In this document: in pieces, positions 34,419 to 43,508 of the stretch
How positions within the stretch are numbered: the first letter of the stretch is position 1
Layout of the letters: every line of letters begins with the position of its first letter
NCBI RefSeq assembly: GCF_050589645.1
Contig: NZ_JBNGOQ010000003.1
Location: forward strand, 434,001 to 498,000
From: JBNGOQ01 sp050589645
Lineage (GTDB): Bacteria; Bacteroidota; Bacteroidia; Flavobacteriales; Flavobacteriaceae
Direction: 5' to 3'
DNA: 64,000 bases
Translations under genes and position numbers: made by a program
Notes under the pieces: generated by a model
Database searches by the model: none
The model's input: the letters and a program-made list of their open reading frames with translations, nothing else
What the model was told of the DNA's origin: nothing

Positions 34419-35751
34419 ATTAGGACTTATCATAAAACGGGAGTACTTGGCGAAGGTGAGAAACAAATCCTTTGTTATCATGACCTTTCTAAGCCCTATC
34501 CTAATGGTTGGTATGGTGGTGCTTATTGCCTATTTAACCAAGGTGAACGACAGTGAAAAAAAGGTGATTTGCGTTTTGAACGAGAGCAACTATTTTTCCA
34601 ATGATTTTGTGAGCACCGAAAGTACCTCCTATGTGATTTTCCAAGATATTGCTTTGGAAGCTGCCAAAGATTCAACGGCCAGTTTAGGATACTATGGCCT
34701 GGTCTATATTCCTGGGGAAAATGACCTTGAAAGGGTGGCCGACCGTTCCTATTTTTATACCAGAGATGCTCCAAGTACTTCGGTGCTCGATGGGCTTGAG
34801 GCTATCTTTCAAGAGCGGATACAGCAAAAGAGGCTTTTGGATCTTGGGGTATCGGCCAAGGAGTTCGCCGCCTTTGACGACCCGTACGAAATCAATACGG
34901 CTACCTTTTCGGGACAACAGAACCTAAAAGGGATCAATGAGATCAAGGCATTTATCGGCGGAGGGTTTGGGTATCTGATCATGATGTTCATAATTATCTA
35001 CGGCGGTTTCGTGATGCGTAGTGTCATTGAGGAAAAAACGAGTAGGATTATTGAAGTGATCATCTCTTCGGTAAAGCCCTTTCAATTGATGCTCGGAAAA
35101 ATCATTGGCACTTCACTCGCTGGGATTACCCAGTTCGCTATTTGGATCGTTTCGGCCTCCCTATTACTGATCGCCGTGCTGTTTATTTTTGATATAGATC
35201 CACAAGGACTTGGAGCTACCGCCAATTTGCCCACTACGAGCACCGCGGCCAATATGGCTCCCGTAGCCCCTGGTGATGCCACCTTTCAATTATATGTAGA
35301 TGAGTTTTTCAAGATTCCCTGGGTGATGCTGATCTGTTTTTTTGTGGTCTATTTTGTATTGGGCTACTTGATATACAGCTCCATATACGCAGCCATCGGT
35401 GCCGCCGTGGACAACGAAACGGATACACAGCAGTTTATATTTCCTATAATCTTGCCGTTAATGTTAGCCATTTATGTGGGTTTCTTTTCCGTTTTTAGCA
35501 ACCCGCACGGACCCATTGCAGTAGGGTTTTCGCTCTTCCCTTTAACGTCTCCCATCGTTATGCTCATGCGTCTTCCGGGAGGGATAGGAGAGGGCGGGGT
35601 ACCACTTTGGCAATTGATGACCTCTATTGTGTTATTAATCGGTACATTTATGGGTATCGTTTGGCTGGCGGCCAAAATTTACCGGGTTGGTATACTCATG
35701 TACGGCAAAAAACCCAGTTACAAGGAGCTCTATAAATGGTTGAGGTATTGA
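34411..35751 (+). CDS. ABC-2 type permease (NatB-like)
   Basis: 446 residues from ATG 34411. One N-terminal helix (MTFLSPILMVGMVVLIAYL), a large extracytoplasmic domain (about 50-200), then five or six helices (LIMMFIIIYGGFVMRSVIEEKTSRIIEVIISS is the ABC-2 hallmark). It matches the ABC-2/ABC_tran_3 permeases that pair with NatA-like ATPases. Substrate unknown; sodium, antibiotics and lipids are possible. MscS follows after one base. Confidence 0.92.
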   Translation: MHKLGLIIKREYLAKVRNKSFVIMTFLSPILMVGMVVLIAYLTKVNDSEKKVICVLNESNYFSNDFVSTESTSYVIFQDIALEAAKDSTASLGYYGLVYIPGENDLERVADRSYFYTRDAPSTSVLDGLEAIFQERIQQKRLLDLGVSAKEFAAFDDPYEINTATFSGQQNLKGINEIKAFIGGGFGYLIMMFIIIYGGFVMRSVIEEKTSRIIEVIISSVKPFQLMLGKIIGTSLAGITQFAIWIVSASLLLIAVLFIFDIDPQGLGATANLPTTSTAANMAPVAPGDATFQLYVDEFFKIPWVMLICFFVVYFVLGYLIYSSIYAAIGAAVDNETDTQQFIFPIILPLMLAIYVGFFSVFSNPHGPIAVGFSLFPLTSPIVMLMRLPGGIGEGGVPLWQLMTSIVLLIGTFMGIVWLAAKIYRVGILMYGKKPSYKELYKWLRY

Positions 35752-35752
35752 T

Positions 35753-36616
35753 ATGGAACGATTACAAAATATTCTTGGCGCAATAAAGGACTTTCTGTTG
35801 TATAAGATATACGACAGTGCAGAGATCCATATTACCATTGGCACCTTGCTTACGATCATTGTCACCCTGATCATTATTACCTATACCCTAAGGCTTATAC
35901 ATCGTTTGGTCACCGCCAAACTGCCCGAGGAGGACAAGAACAAGTTTGAAAGTATTTTCGGTTTTTTGAAATACCTCTTTTATATCCTGGTGGTGGTAAC
36001 GATTTTACATTCCTCCGGGGTGAACCTCACCGTGCTGCTAACAGCTTCCGCAGCCCTTTTTGTGGGGCTGGGCTTTGCGCTGCAATACCTGTTTCAGGAT
36101 ATTATCTCAGGGATTCTGATCATATTGGACCAGTCGCTCCATGTGGGGGACATCATAGAAGTAGAGGGTAAGGTAGGTCGTGTTTTTGAGATACGTTTAC
36201 GTACCACTCGTGCACTTACGAGAGACGACAAGGTCATCGTGATTCCAAACCACAAGTTTTTGACCGATAGTATTTACAATTATACCCAGAATCACAAGAC
36301 CACTAGGGAAACGGTAAGTGTGGGAGTGGCCTATGGCAGTGATGTAGCCCTGGTCACCAAGGTTCTGGAAGAGGTTGCACAGGAACAAAAAAGTGTCTTG
36401 AAGAACCCGAAACCTTTTGTGCTGTTCGAGGATTTTGGTGACTCCGCCCTTTTGTTCTCGCTTAATTATTATATTTCTGATAGCTTTTCAGATCCCAAGA
36501 TAAAAAGTGAAATGCGTTATGCAATCGATGCCGGGTTTCGGGAGCATCGGATCAGTATACCGTTTCCTCAAAGAGATGTACACCTGTTTCAGCATAAGGA
36601 TACGTCCAAAAATTAA
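35753..36616 (+). CDS. Small-conductance mechanosensitive channel (MscS family)
   Basis: 287 residues: about three membrane helices, the pore helix (VLLTASAALFVGLGFALQYLFQDIISGILII) with the alternating small residues of TM3, then the beta domain (VGDIIEVEGKVGRVFEIRLRTT; VIVIPNHKFLTDSIYNY) and the alpha/beta C-terminal domain. It opens under membrane tension and releases solutes. It starts one base after the ABC permease stop, so it is in the same operon, possibly for envelope stress. Confidence 0.92.
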   Translation: MERLQNILGAIKDFLLYKIYDSAEIHITIGTLLTIIVTLIIITYTLRLIHRLVTAKLPEEDKNKFESIFGFLKYLFYILVVVTILHSSGVNLTVLLTASAALFVGLGFALQYLFQDIISGILIILDQSLHVGDIIEVEGKVGRVFEIRLRTTRALTRDDKVIVIPNHKFLTDSIYNYTQNHKTTRETVSVGVAYGSDVALVTKVLEEVAQEQKSVLKNPKPFVLFEDFGDSALLFSLNYYISDSFSDPKIKSEMRYAIDAGFREHRISIPFPQRDVHLFQHKDTSKN

Positions 36617-36643
36617 TAGCGTACGAGCAATGGTAAAACATAT

Positions 36644-37513
36644 ATGATAAGGCATATCAGCACTTGTTTGTTGTTGGTCTTTAGCCTGTCCAAAGGGATA
36701 TCACAGAGCGGTGATATCGTACGTGTGGAATACACCTTGATTCCCGAGAACAATTCTGGTATCGAAACCACCAGGTACCGCTTTTTGGCCAATTTGCCCA
36801 TTAAATTAAATGACCGATCCATTTTAATCACGGGAGCGGAATACAGCACGATAAAGTTTGATATATCCACCCAGTTTCCGTTCGATCAAAGTCAACTGGA
36901 AAAACTACGGATCATCGACCTGAATTTCGGATACGTCACCAAATTTTCACCGGACTGGCGTTTTATTGGTATTGTAACGCCAAGACTGGCCTCGAATTTT
37001 ATCGAGGGCGTGGAGTCCGACGATTTTAGGCTGAATCTGACCGCCAGCGTATTGCACGATAAAAAGGACGTGGAACGCCCCTACCGGCTACTTGTGGGAC
37101 TGAGCTTTAACAGTGCAACCGGGCTGCCTTTTCCACTGCCTATAGTAAGCTACCAAAGAAGGTTTCACCCAGACTGGTCCTTTGCTTTAGGAATTCCCAA
37201 GGCAAACATCCGCTATCACATAAACAAGCACACCCTACAGCTAGGGGCCTTGTTGGACGGATATTTCGTAAACCTTCAGGACGATATTTTATTGCCCGAT
37301 GGGCAATTGGGTTCGGCGGTCTCCCTTTCTGCAATAGTGGGTACCCTTGGTTATCAGTATAATTTCACGGACATTATCTCCTTTTATGGGTTTGTAGGGT
37401 ATTCGTTGACCCAAAAAGGAATTTTACGGGACGATAACAGGAACAATGTTTTTCTGTTAAATGACGAGGGAAATATTTATTTTAGAACAGGATTTAAAAT
37501 TTCAATCTTTTAA
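36644..37513 (+). CDS. DUF6268-like outer-membrane beta-barrel protein
   Basis: 289 residues with a signal peptide (MIRHISTCLLLVFSLSKGIS) and a body of amphipathic strands (RFLANLPIKLNDRSILITGAEY; FRLNLTASVLHDKK; YRLLVGLSFNSATG), ending IYFRTGFKISIF with a terminal Phe. I read it as a DUF6268-type barrel; ligand unknown. It lies between mscS and a response regulator on the same strand and is likely co-transcribed. Confidence 0.72.
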   Translation: MIRHISTCLLLVFSLSKGISQSGDIVRVEYTLIPENNSGIETTRYRFLANLPIKLNDRSILITGAEYSTIKFDISTQFPFDQSQLEKLRIIDLNFGYVTKFSPDWRFIGIVTPRLASNFIEGVESDDFRLNLTASVLHDKKDVERPYRLLVGLSFNSATGLPFPLPIVSYQRRFHPDWSFALGIPKANIRYHINKHTLQLGALLDGYFVNLQDDILLPDGQLGSAVSLSAIVGTLGYQYNFTDIISFYGFVGYSLTQKGILRDDNRNNVFLLNDEGNIYFRTGFKISIF

Positions 37514-37523
37514 AACGACAAGC

Positions 37524-38687
37524 ATGTCAAAAATACTGGTAATAGAGGATGAATCGGCTATACGCAGGGTCTTGGTAAAGATCCTGTCGGAGGAGAATGA
37601 GGCTTATGTGGTCAACGAGGCTGAAGATGGCCTCAAAGGACTGGAAATCATCAAAAAAGAGGATTTTGACCTAGTGCTCTGCGATATAAAAATGCCCAAA
37701 ATGGACGGTGTTGAGGTCCTGGAAGCCGCAAGAAAGGTAAAACCCGAAATACCGTTTATCATGATATCGGGGCACGGAGACCTGGATACTGCCGTAAACA
37801 CCATGCGTTTGGGAGCCTTTGACTATATCTCCAAACCCCCGGACCTAAACAGACTGCTGACCACTGTACGCAACGCTCTGGATCGAAAGGAACTGGTGGT
37901 GGAAAATAAGATCTTGAAGAAAAAGGTAAGCAAGAATTATGAAATGGTGGGCGAAAGCAAGGAGATTACTGGAATCAAGGATATCATTGAAAAAGTGGCC
38001 CCAACCGATGCCCGGGTATTGATTACGGGATCTAATGGTACGGGCAAGGAGTTGGTGGCCCATTGGATACATGAAAAAAGTCAACGGGTAAAGGCCCCTT
38101 TTATAGAAGTGAACTGTGCGGCCATTCCCTCGGAACTCATAGAGAGCGAGCTATTTGGACATGTAAAAGGGGCTTTTACCTCTGCAGTTCGCGATCGGGC
38201 AGGTAAATTTGAAACAGCCAACAAGGGAACCATTTTCCTGGATGAGATAGGTGATATGAGCCTTTCGGCCCAAGCCAAGGTCCTCAGGGCCCTGCAGGAG
38301 AACAAAGTATCCAGGGTGGGTAGCGATAAGGATATCAAGGTAGACGTTAGGGTCGTCGCAGCTACCAACAAAAACCTTAAGAAAGAGATCGAAGAAGGTC
38401 GTTTTCGGGAGGATTTGTACCACAGATTGGCCGTAATTTTGATTCAAGTTCCGGCCTTGAACGACAGAAGGGACGATATTCCCCTACTTATTTCACATTT
38501 TTCCAAAAAAATAGCGGACGAGCAGGGTACGGCTACAAAGACCTTCTCCAAGAAGGCAATCGATTTGCTAAAGGGTTACGATTGGACAGGGAACATCCGG
38601 GAGTTGCGCAATGTGGTGGAACGGCTCATCATTCTGGGCGGCAATGAGGTCACCGAGGAGGATGTAAAACTGTTTGCCAGCAAATAG
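37524..38687 (+). CDS. Sigma-54-type response regulator without a DNA-binding domain
   Basis: 387 residues from ATG 37524. Receiver domain 1-120 with phospho-acceptor D54 (CDIKMPKMDG) and Lys in YISKPPD. AAA+ domain about 140-365: Walker A GSNGTGKE (169-176), GAFTSA loop (216-221, in place of GAFTGA), Walker B IFLDEIGD, arginine finger region FREDLYHRLAV. The chain stops at VTEEDVKLFASK, just after the AAA+ lid, so the Fis-type HTH is missing. It may act on sigma-54 holoenzyme from solution. No histidine kinase is adjacent. Confidence 0.9.
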   Translation: MSKILVIEDESAIRRVLVKILSEENEAYVVNEAEDGLKGLEIIKKEDFDLVLCDIKMPKMDGVEVLEAARKVKPEIPFIMISGHGDLDTAVNTMRLGAFDYISKPPDLNRLLTTVRNALDRKELVVENKILKKKVSKNYEMVGESKEITGIKDIIEKVAPTDARVLITGSNGTGKELVAHWIHEKSQRVKAPFIEVNCAAIPSELIESELFGHVKGAFTSAVRDRAGKFETANKGTIFLDEIGDMSLSAQAKVLRALQENKVSRVGSDKDIKVDVRVVAATNKNLKKEIEEGRFREDLYHRLAVILIQVPALNDRRDDIPLLISHFSKKIADEQGTATKTFSKKAIDLLKGYDWTGNIRELRNVVERLIILGGNEVTEEDVKLFASK

Positions 38688-38697
38688 GCCCCCACTG

Positions 38698-39393
38698 CTA
38701 TTGGTCGCTATTGCACTGATTCAGTTGTAACAGTGCCTTTGCCACTATTTCCTTGGTTCTTAGGTTATAGTACTTCTTGGCCTCCGTTAAATTGGGCCGC
38801 AGGAGTTGTTGTTCGCAATGGTCGTATATCTTTTGGGCAAAAGCATTGGCTTCTTCGCAATCCACCGAAGACACTACCTGATCCAAAGACTCTTGAAAAC
38901 TTTCCAAAGTCTTATCTATTCTTTGATGCAACTGTCTTCCTTCAGGCTGTTGCATAGCCAATTTTCCGGCCTTGGAGGCCTTGGTGTTCAAGGATAGGAC
39001 ATCACTGGCGTATTTACTGTCATGAAGTTCGTGTTCTTCCATGGCTTCCAGACTTCCCATTTCGTTCTCTATGGCCCTTTTCAACAAAATTCTTGTCCCG
39101 CTCAAGGAAGTGGTCCGCGCCGCACGTTTTAGATTTTCAAGGGCATCATCAATACTTTTGGTGGCATAATCGCAGCCACAAGCCTCAAATTGTCTTCTGG
39201 ACTTTTCGATGGCGTTGAGCGCTTTGTAGGCAAAAAACTTGGAAATATTGATGTCATCCGAGTCTATGGCCTTTTGCGTTTGCGATATGACATAGCCCAC
39301 ATTGGAACCTGCGTAGGCACAGGCCTTTTCCGAACCAAAGGAAGGGAGGGTCAGCAAGAAGAGGGCGCCTAGAGTAAGTACATATGTTTTCAT
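38698..39393 (-). CDS. Secreted helical protein of unknown function
   Basis: 231 residues with a signal peptide (MKTYVLTLGALFLLTLPSFGS). The mature part is nearly all helical and has five cysteines or so, among them the close pair CGC (FEACGCDYATKSIDDAL). I do not recognise it. It might be a periplasmic scaffold or adaptor; no enzyme motif is visible. It converges on the response regulator gene with 10 bases between stops. Confidence 0.65.
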   Translation of the reverse strand: MKTYVLTLGALFLLTLPSFGSEKACAYAGSNVGYVISQTQKAIDSDDINISKFFAYKALNAIEKSRRQFEACGCDYATKSIDDALENLKRAARTTSLSGTRILLKRAIENEMGSLEAMEEHELHDSKYASDVLSLNTKASKAGKLAMQQPEGRQLHQRIDKTLESFQESLDQVVSSVDCEEANAFAQKIYDHCEQQLLRPNLTEAKKYYNLRTKEIVAKALLQLNQCNSDQ

Positions 39394-39594
39394 AACTTAA
39401 CGTATTGATTAAGTTCTATTTAAGATTATAGGAGCAAGTAAATATAGTAAGGGAAATCTCTCAAGTCCCACTTTTTTCGACATAATACGGTGGTAAAGCC
39501 CTTTTTTGGATAAAAAGGTATTTTCCAGGGTTCAATGGTCGGTTTTTTTTTAACAAAAGCAGCTTTCAACAACAAAATATTATATATTCAAGCT

Positions 39595-40479
39595 ATGAAC
39601 GATATAGACATAAAAGCCTACAAAGTGGGCCAAACAATCAAACTTTCGGATTACAGGACCTTGGATACCCTCAACCGTTCCGATGATGACCTAAAAAAAC
39701 GATTGGAAAGGACACGGGAAGCCTTGGGTAAATTTCAGGATGTCCTCTATGCCCATAGCAAATATGGCGTGCTCGTCTGTCTGCAGGGCATGGATACTGC
39801 TGGCAAGGATAGCCTTATCCGGGAGGTGTTCAAGGATTTCAACGCCCGCGGCGTGGTGGTGCACAGTTTTAAAGTGCCCACGGAACTGGAGCGCAAGCAC
39901 GATTATATTTGGCGACATTATATCGCCTTGCCCGCCAAAGGGAAATTTGGCGTCTTTAACCGTACCCATTACGAAAATGTACTGGTGACCCGGGTGCATC
40001 CAGAATATATTCTGGGAGAGGACATTCCCGGAATCCATAGCGTTGCGGATATTGATCAACACTTTTGGGACGCACGCTTTGAACAGATAAACAACTTTGA
40101 GCGCCATATCACGGAAAATGGGACCATCGTGCTTAAATTCTACCTACACCTCTCCAAGGAAGAGCAACGGATGCGCTTGTTACGGCGGTTGGAACGGGAG
40201 GAGAAACATTGGAAATTTTCTCCTGGGGACCTCAAGGAAAGAAAACTGTGGGACGCCTACCAGGTCTGTTATGAGGAGGCTATCAATAAAACCTCTAAAC
40301 CGCATGCACCCTGGTACGTGATTCCGGCCGATAATAAAAAAGCGGCTCGTTTGATCGTGGCGTCCATTATGTTGAAAGAGTTAAAAAAATACAAAGATAT
40401 TGCCGAGCCCGATCTGGATGATGAAATAAAGGCTAATTTAGAGACCTATAAAAAACAATTGGAAAAAGAAAAGGAATGA
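39595..40479 (+). CDS. Polyphosphate kinase 2 family protein
   Basis: 294 residues from ATG 39595. The P-loop kinase motifs of PPK2 are clear: Walker A GMDTAGKDS (65-73), the lid-helix segment SFKVPTELERKHDYIWRHY, and FGVFNRTHYENVLVTRVHP as the Walker-B-like block of the TIGR03709 subgroup. PPK2 enzymes move phosphate between polyphosphate and nucleoside mono- or diphosphates. An M28 peptidase gene overlaps its end by four bases (ATGA). Confidence 0.93.
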   Translation: MNDIDIKAYKVGQTIKLSDYRTLDTLNRSDDDLKKRLERTREALGKFQDVLYAHSKYGVLVCLQGMDTAGKDSLIREVFKDFNARGVVVHSFKVPTELERKHDYIWRHYIALPAKGKFGVFNRTHYENVLVTRVHPEYILGEDIPGIHSVADIDQHFWDARFEQINNFERHITENGTIVLKFYLHLSKEEQRMRLLRRLEREEKHWKFSPGDLKERKLWDAYQVCYEEAINKTSKPHAPWYVIPADNKKAARLIVASIMLKELKKYKDIAEPDLDDEIKANLETYKKQLEKEKE

Positions 40480-41870
40480 AGAAAGCATGGCTAATACTTC
40501 TTTTGGTCGCTTCCCCGATGTTTTCGCAAAGCGAGGACGAAAAGCAAATTAAATCCATTTACAATGCTGCACTTACACAGGGCAAGGCCTATGATTGGCT
40601 CAACCATTTGTCCAATCAAATAGGTGGTCGACTTTCAGGGTCGATACAGGCGCAACAGGCGGTGGAATATACGAAGGCGCAATTGGATTCCCTAGGCTTG
40701 GATCGTGTTTGGTTACAAGAGGTTATGGTCCCCAAATGGGTGCGTGGCACCCCGGAATTTGCCTATATTGAAAGTACGCCCGGAGTTACCAATAATGTTC
40801 CTATTTGTGCTCTTGGAGGGTCCGTAGCCACTCCGGCTGGGGGTATCAAGGCTAACGTGATAGAAGTTTCGGGCATAGAGGAACTAAAGATATTGGGCAA
40901 GGAAAAAATAGCCGGCAAAATAGTGTTCTTCAACCGACCTATGGACCCCACCTTGATCAGTACCTTCCAAGCATATTCCGGTTGTGTGGACCAACGCTAT
41001 TCCGGTGCTGAAGAAGCTGGGAAATATGGAGCTGCTGGAGTTATTGTACGTTCCATGAATCTGCGTTTGGACGATTTGCCCCACACGGGATCTATGAGCT
41101 ATGGGAATACCGCAGTAGCGGAAAGGATTCCTGCCGCTGCGATCAGTACCAATGCAGCCGAATTGTTGAGCACCACACTGCAGTTAAATCCAGAGATTAA
41201 ATTCTTTTTTAGACAAAATTGCCAGCAATTGGCAGATGTGAAATCCTATAACGTCATCGGTGAGATTAAAGGAAGCACCTATCCGAACGAAATCATGGTC
41301 GTTGGCGGGCACTTGGATTCCTGGGACCTTGGTGATGGTTCGCATGATGACGGCGCAGGCTGTGTACAGAGTATGGAAGTGTTGCGTTTATTCAAGCGAT
41401 CCGGATACAGGCCACAGCGCACGCTACGCGTGGTCCTCTTCATGAATGAGGAAAATGGCCTGCGGGGAGGAAACAAATATGCCGAGGTGGCCAAGAACCG
41501 GGGGGAAACACACATATTTGCTTTGGAGAGCGATGCCGGGGGATTTACCCCAAGAGGTTTTTCATTGGATTGTTCCGATGCTAATTACGCACGTGTACAA
41601 GGATGGAAGAAACTTTTTGAACCCTATTTGATACACCTTTTCGTCAAGGGTGGTGGTGGTGCGGATATAGGCCCCTTAAAACACGATAATATGGTGCTTG
41701 CCGGTTTGATGCCCGATTCGCAGCGGTATTTTGATCACCACCACGCGGAGAACGATACCTTTGAGCATGTAAACAAGCGCGAACTGGAACTCGGTGCGGC
41801 CACTATGGCAAGTCTGGTGTACCTCATTGATAAATATGGTATTATAACCAAAAAAAGCATCAAAGGATAA
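40476..41870 (+). CDS. Secreted M28 family metallopeptidase with PA domain
   Basis: 464 residues with a signal peptide (MKKAWLILLLVASPMFSQ). Order: N-terminal peptidase lobe, inserted PA domain (about 120-235), then the di-zinc core: VVGGHLDSWD, HDDGAGCVQSMEV, MNEENGLRGGNKYAE (catalytic Glu pair), LESDAGGF, and HHHAENDTFEHVN (last ligand). This is an aminopeptidase or dipeptidase of the glutamate-carboxypeptidase type, acting outside the cytosol. Translationally coupled to the PPK2 gene, an odd functional pair. Confidence 0.92.
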   Translation: MKKAWLILLLVASPMFSQSEDEKQIKSIYNAALTQGKAYDWLNHLSNQIGGRLSGSIQAQQAVEYTKAQLDSLGLDRVWLQEVMVPKWVRGTPEFAYIESTPGVTNNVPICALGGSVATPAGGIKANVIEVSGIEELKILGKEKIAGKIVFFNRPMDPTLISTFQAYSGCVDQRYSGAEEAGKYGAAGVIVRSMNLRLDDLPHTGSMSYGNTAVAERIPAAAISTNAAELLSTTLQLNPEIKFFFRQNCQQLADVKSYNVIGEIKGSTYPNEIMVVGGHLDSWDLGDGSHDDGAGCVQSMEVLRLFKRSGYRPQRTLRVVLFMNEENGLRGGNKYAEVAKNRGETHIFALESDAGGFTPRGFSLDCSDANYARVQGWKKLFEPYLIHLFVKGGGGADIGPLKHDNMVLAGLMPDSQRYFDHHHAENDTFEHVNKRELELGAATMASLVYLIDKYGIITKKSIKG

Positions 41871-42024
41871 CGGACCTCCCGGTTAGATTAGGAGCGAGGA
41901 AATTGTACGGTTCTAGATAGGTAGCGGGAGTATACCCAATAATCATCACCATGCGATTATCTTGAGACAGTGGCAAAGCCGAAATCCGTCCTACAAATGC
42001 GCTTTCCATCCTATTAAAAATCCA

Positions 42025-42032
42025 TATCTTTG
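42025..42032 (+). promoter_or_regulatory. -7 box TATCTTTG for the dual peptidylprolyl isomerase gene
   Basis: Exact TAnnTTTG, 22 bases upstream of the ATG at 42055. Confidence 0.6.
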
Positions 42033-42054
42033 CCGCTCATTAAAATAGCGCGAT

Positions 42055-42990
42055 ATGCAAGACGGAATCTATGCAAAATTCAATACCCCAAAAGGTGAGA
42101 TTTTAGTAAAACTTACACATGATAAGACCCCGGGAACGGTCGGTAATTTCGTGGCCCTGGCAGAGGGCAAACTGGAGAACAGTGCCAAGCCCCAAGGGAC
42201 ACCCTACTACAATGGTTTAAATTTCCATAGGGTAATCCCCGACTTCATGATTCAAGGTGGATGCCCACAAGGTACAGGTACCGGGGATCCGGGATATAAG
42301 TTCGATGATGAGTTTCATCCAGATCTTACCCATGCAGAACCGGGTGTACTGTCCATGGCAAATGCGGGACCGGGCACTAATGGGAGTCAGTTTTTTATTA
42401 CGCACGTGGCCACACCCTGGTTAGACAACAAGCATACGGTTTTTGGACATGTAGCCCATGGTCAGGAAGTAGTTGACGCCATAGCTCAGGGCGATGCCAT
42501 AGACAGCTTGGAAATCCTTAGGGTAGGGGCCGAGGCCGAGGCTTGGAACGCCCAGGAGGCGTTCAAGACCTTCGAAAGTTCAAGAGAAAAAAGATTGGCG
42601 GAAGAAAAGGCAAAAGCAACAGCCGAACTGGACAAAATAGCGACTGGATTCGATGAAACAACAAGTGGCCTACGGTACAAGATCATCCAAAAAGGTTCGG
42701 GAAGCAAGGCGGAAAAGGGGCAAACCGTTTCCGTGCATTACGAGGGCGCCCTTTCCAATGGTCAGGTTTTCGACTCTTCCTACAAGCGCAACCAGCCCAT
42801 AGATTTTCAATTGGGCGTTGGGCAGGTCATCCCGGGATGGGACGAAGGAATAGGTCTTTTACAGGTTGGGGACAAGGCCCGTTTTGTAATTCCTTCCAAT
42901 CTGGCTTATGGCAGTGCTGGAGCAGGTGGGGGGGTCATTCCTCCGAACGCTACGCTCGTTTTCGATGTAGAACTTATGGATGTAAAGTAA
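42055..42990 (+). CDS. Cyclophilin-FKBP fusion peptidylprolyl isomerase
   Basis: A dual-family immunophilin of 311 residues. N-terminal cyclophilin (about 5-160): NFHRVIPDFMIQGGCPQGTG (active-site Arg), MANAGPGTNGSQFFITH, and TPWLDNKHTVFGHV where a Leu replaces the Trp found in human CypA. A charged helical linker (about 165-205) leads to a C-terminal FKBP domain (about 206-311): VSVHYEGALSNGQVFDSS, GVGQVIPGWDEGIGLLQVGDKA, YGSAGAGGGVIPPNATLVFDVEL. No signal peptide, so cytosolic. Both active sites look intact. Confidence 0.94.
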   Translation: MQDGIYAKFNTPKGEILVKLTHDKTPGTVGNFVALAEGKLENSAKPQGTPYYNGLNFHRVIPDFMIQGGCPQGTGTGDPGYKFDDEFHPDLTHAEPGVLSMANAGPGTNGSQFFITHVATPWLDNKHTVFGHVAHGQEVVDAIAQGDAIDSLEILRVGAEAEAWNAQEAFKTFESSREKRLAEEKAKATAELDKIATGFDETTSGLRYKIIQKGSGSKAEKGQTVSVHYEGALSNGQVFDSSYKRNQPIDFQLGVGQVIPGWDEGIGLLQVGDKARFVIPSNLAYGSAGAGGGVIPPNATLVFDVELMDVK

Positions 42991-43037
42991 TCCAATCTCA
43001 CGGCGTTTGACACTATACCGCAAACGCCTGTACGAAA

Positions 43038-43072
43038 TAAAAAGGGAATGCCCGAACGGCATTCCCTTTTTA
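43038..43072. terminator. Bidirectional terminator after the isomerase gene
   Basis: AAAAAGGGAATGCC and GGCATTCCCTTTTT pair almost perfectly with T tracts on both strands. On the minus strand its edge overlaps the stop codon of the 28-aa gene at 43070. Confidence 0.85.
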
Positions 43073-43156
43073 TTTAGATCTGTTGTTGACACTGGCTATA
43101 AGGAGCATGGCATTAACCGCTACCAAAACCAGTAGTATACTTAAAAATGTAGACAT
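43070..43156 (-). CDS. 28-aa single-pass membrane micro-protein (copy 1)
   Basis: Found by reading the minus strand in what looks like a 400-base gap. ATG 43156 to TAA 43072-43070. The product begins MSTFLSILLVLVAVNAMLL and ends IASVNNRSK: one membrane helix with a basic C-terminal tip. It matches the 28-aa ORF 80 bases upstream (43237-43323) in length, first residues (M-x-TFL-x-ILL), the helix Asn (A-x-N) and the SVNN end. Similar start to the 53-aa protein at 27382. Paralogous conservation is the evidence that it is translated. Confidence 0.7.
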   Translation of the reverse strand: MSTFLSILLVLVAVNAMLLIASVNNRSK

Positions 43157-43236
43157 GGTAAAATATTCGGTGTTTCCGTGGGGAAGAAACGGTTTTCTAC
43201 CTAAGGAACACCTGAGCATATGAAAACCCTACTTTT

Positions 43237-43323
43237 TTAACGCTTGGAATTATTGACGCTTAGTATCAATAGAAAGATGTTAATGGCAAGTAGCAGCAAA
43301 AGGATACCCAGGAAGGTGGTCAT
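43237..43323 (-). CDS. 28-aa single-pass membrane micro-protein (copy 2)
   Basis: ATG 43323 to TAA 43239-43237. It begins MTTFLGILLLLLAINIFLL and ends ILSVNNSKR. Same length and pattern as copy 1 downstream; about half of the residues are identical, while the DNA differs at many third positions, as expected for a protein under selection. No TAnnTTTG box was seen upstream. A single membrane helix with a basic tail; could be an accessory subunit of a membrane complex or a small regulator. Function unknown. Confidence 0.7.
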   Translation of the reverse strand: MTTFLGILLLLLAINIFLLILSVNNSKR

Positions 43324-43444
43324 AGCAGTGTTTATTTAGTGCAGGTGGGGTGCGGTTGTTAATCTTAAGATTGGAAGACTAAAAAAGGTTGCGTGCTGCT
43401 AATAGAAATTTGTTCTTTTTTTTTGTCGATCGGATTTGGGCATT

Positions 43445-43475
43445 AAAAAAGCCCTGACAATTATCGCGTCAAGGC
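43445..43475 (-). terminator. Terminator of the cold-shock gene
   Basis: GCCTTGAC and GTCAGGGC (minus strand) pair with one wobble and are followed by six T, 34 bases past the csp stop. Confidence 0.65.
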
Positions 43476-43508
43476 CCTGTGCTATAAAAAAAAATAAAAC
43501 GTATCTAC

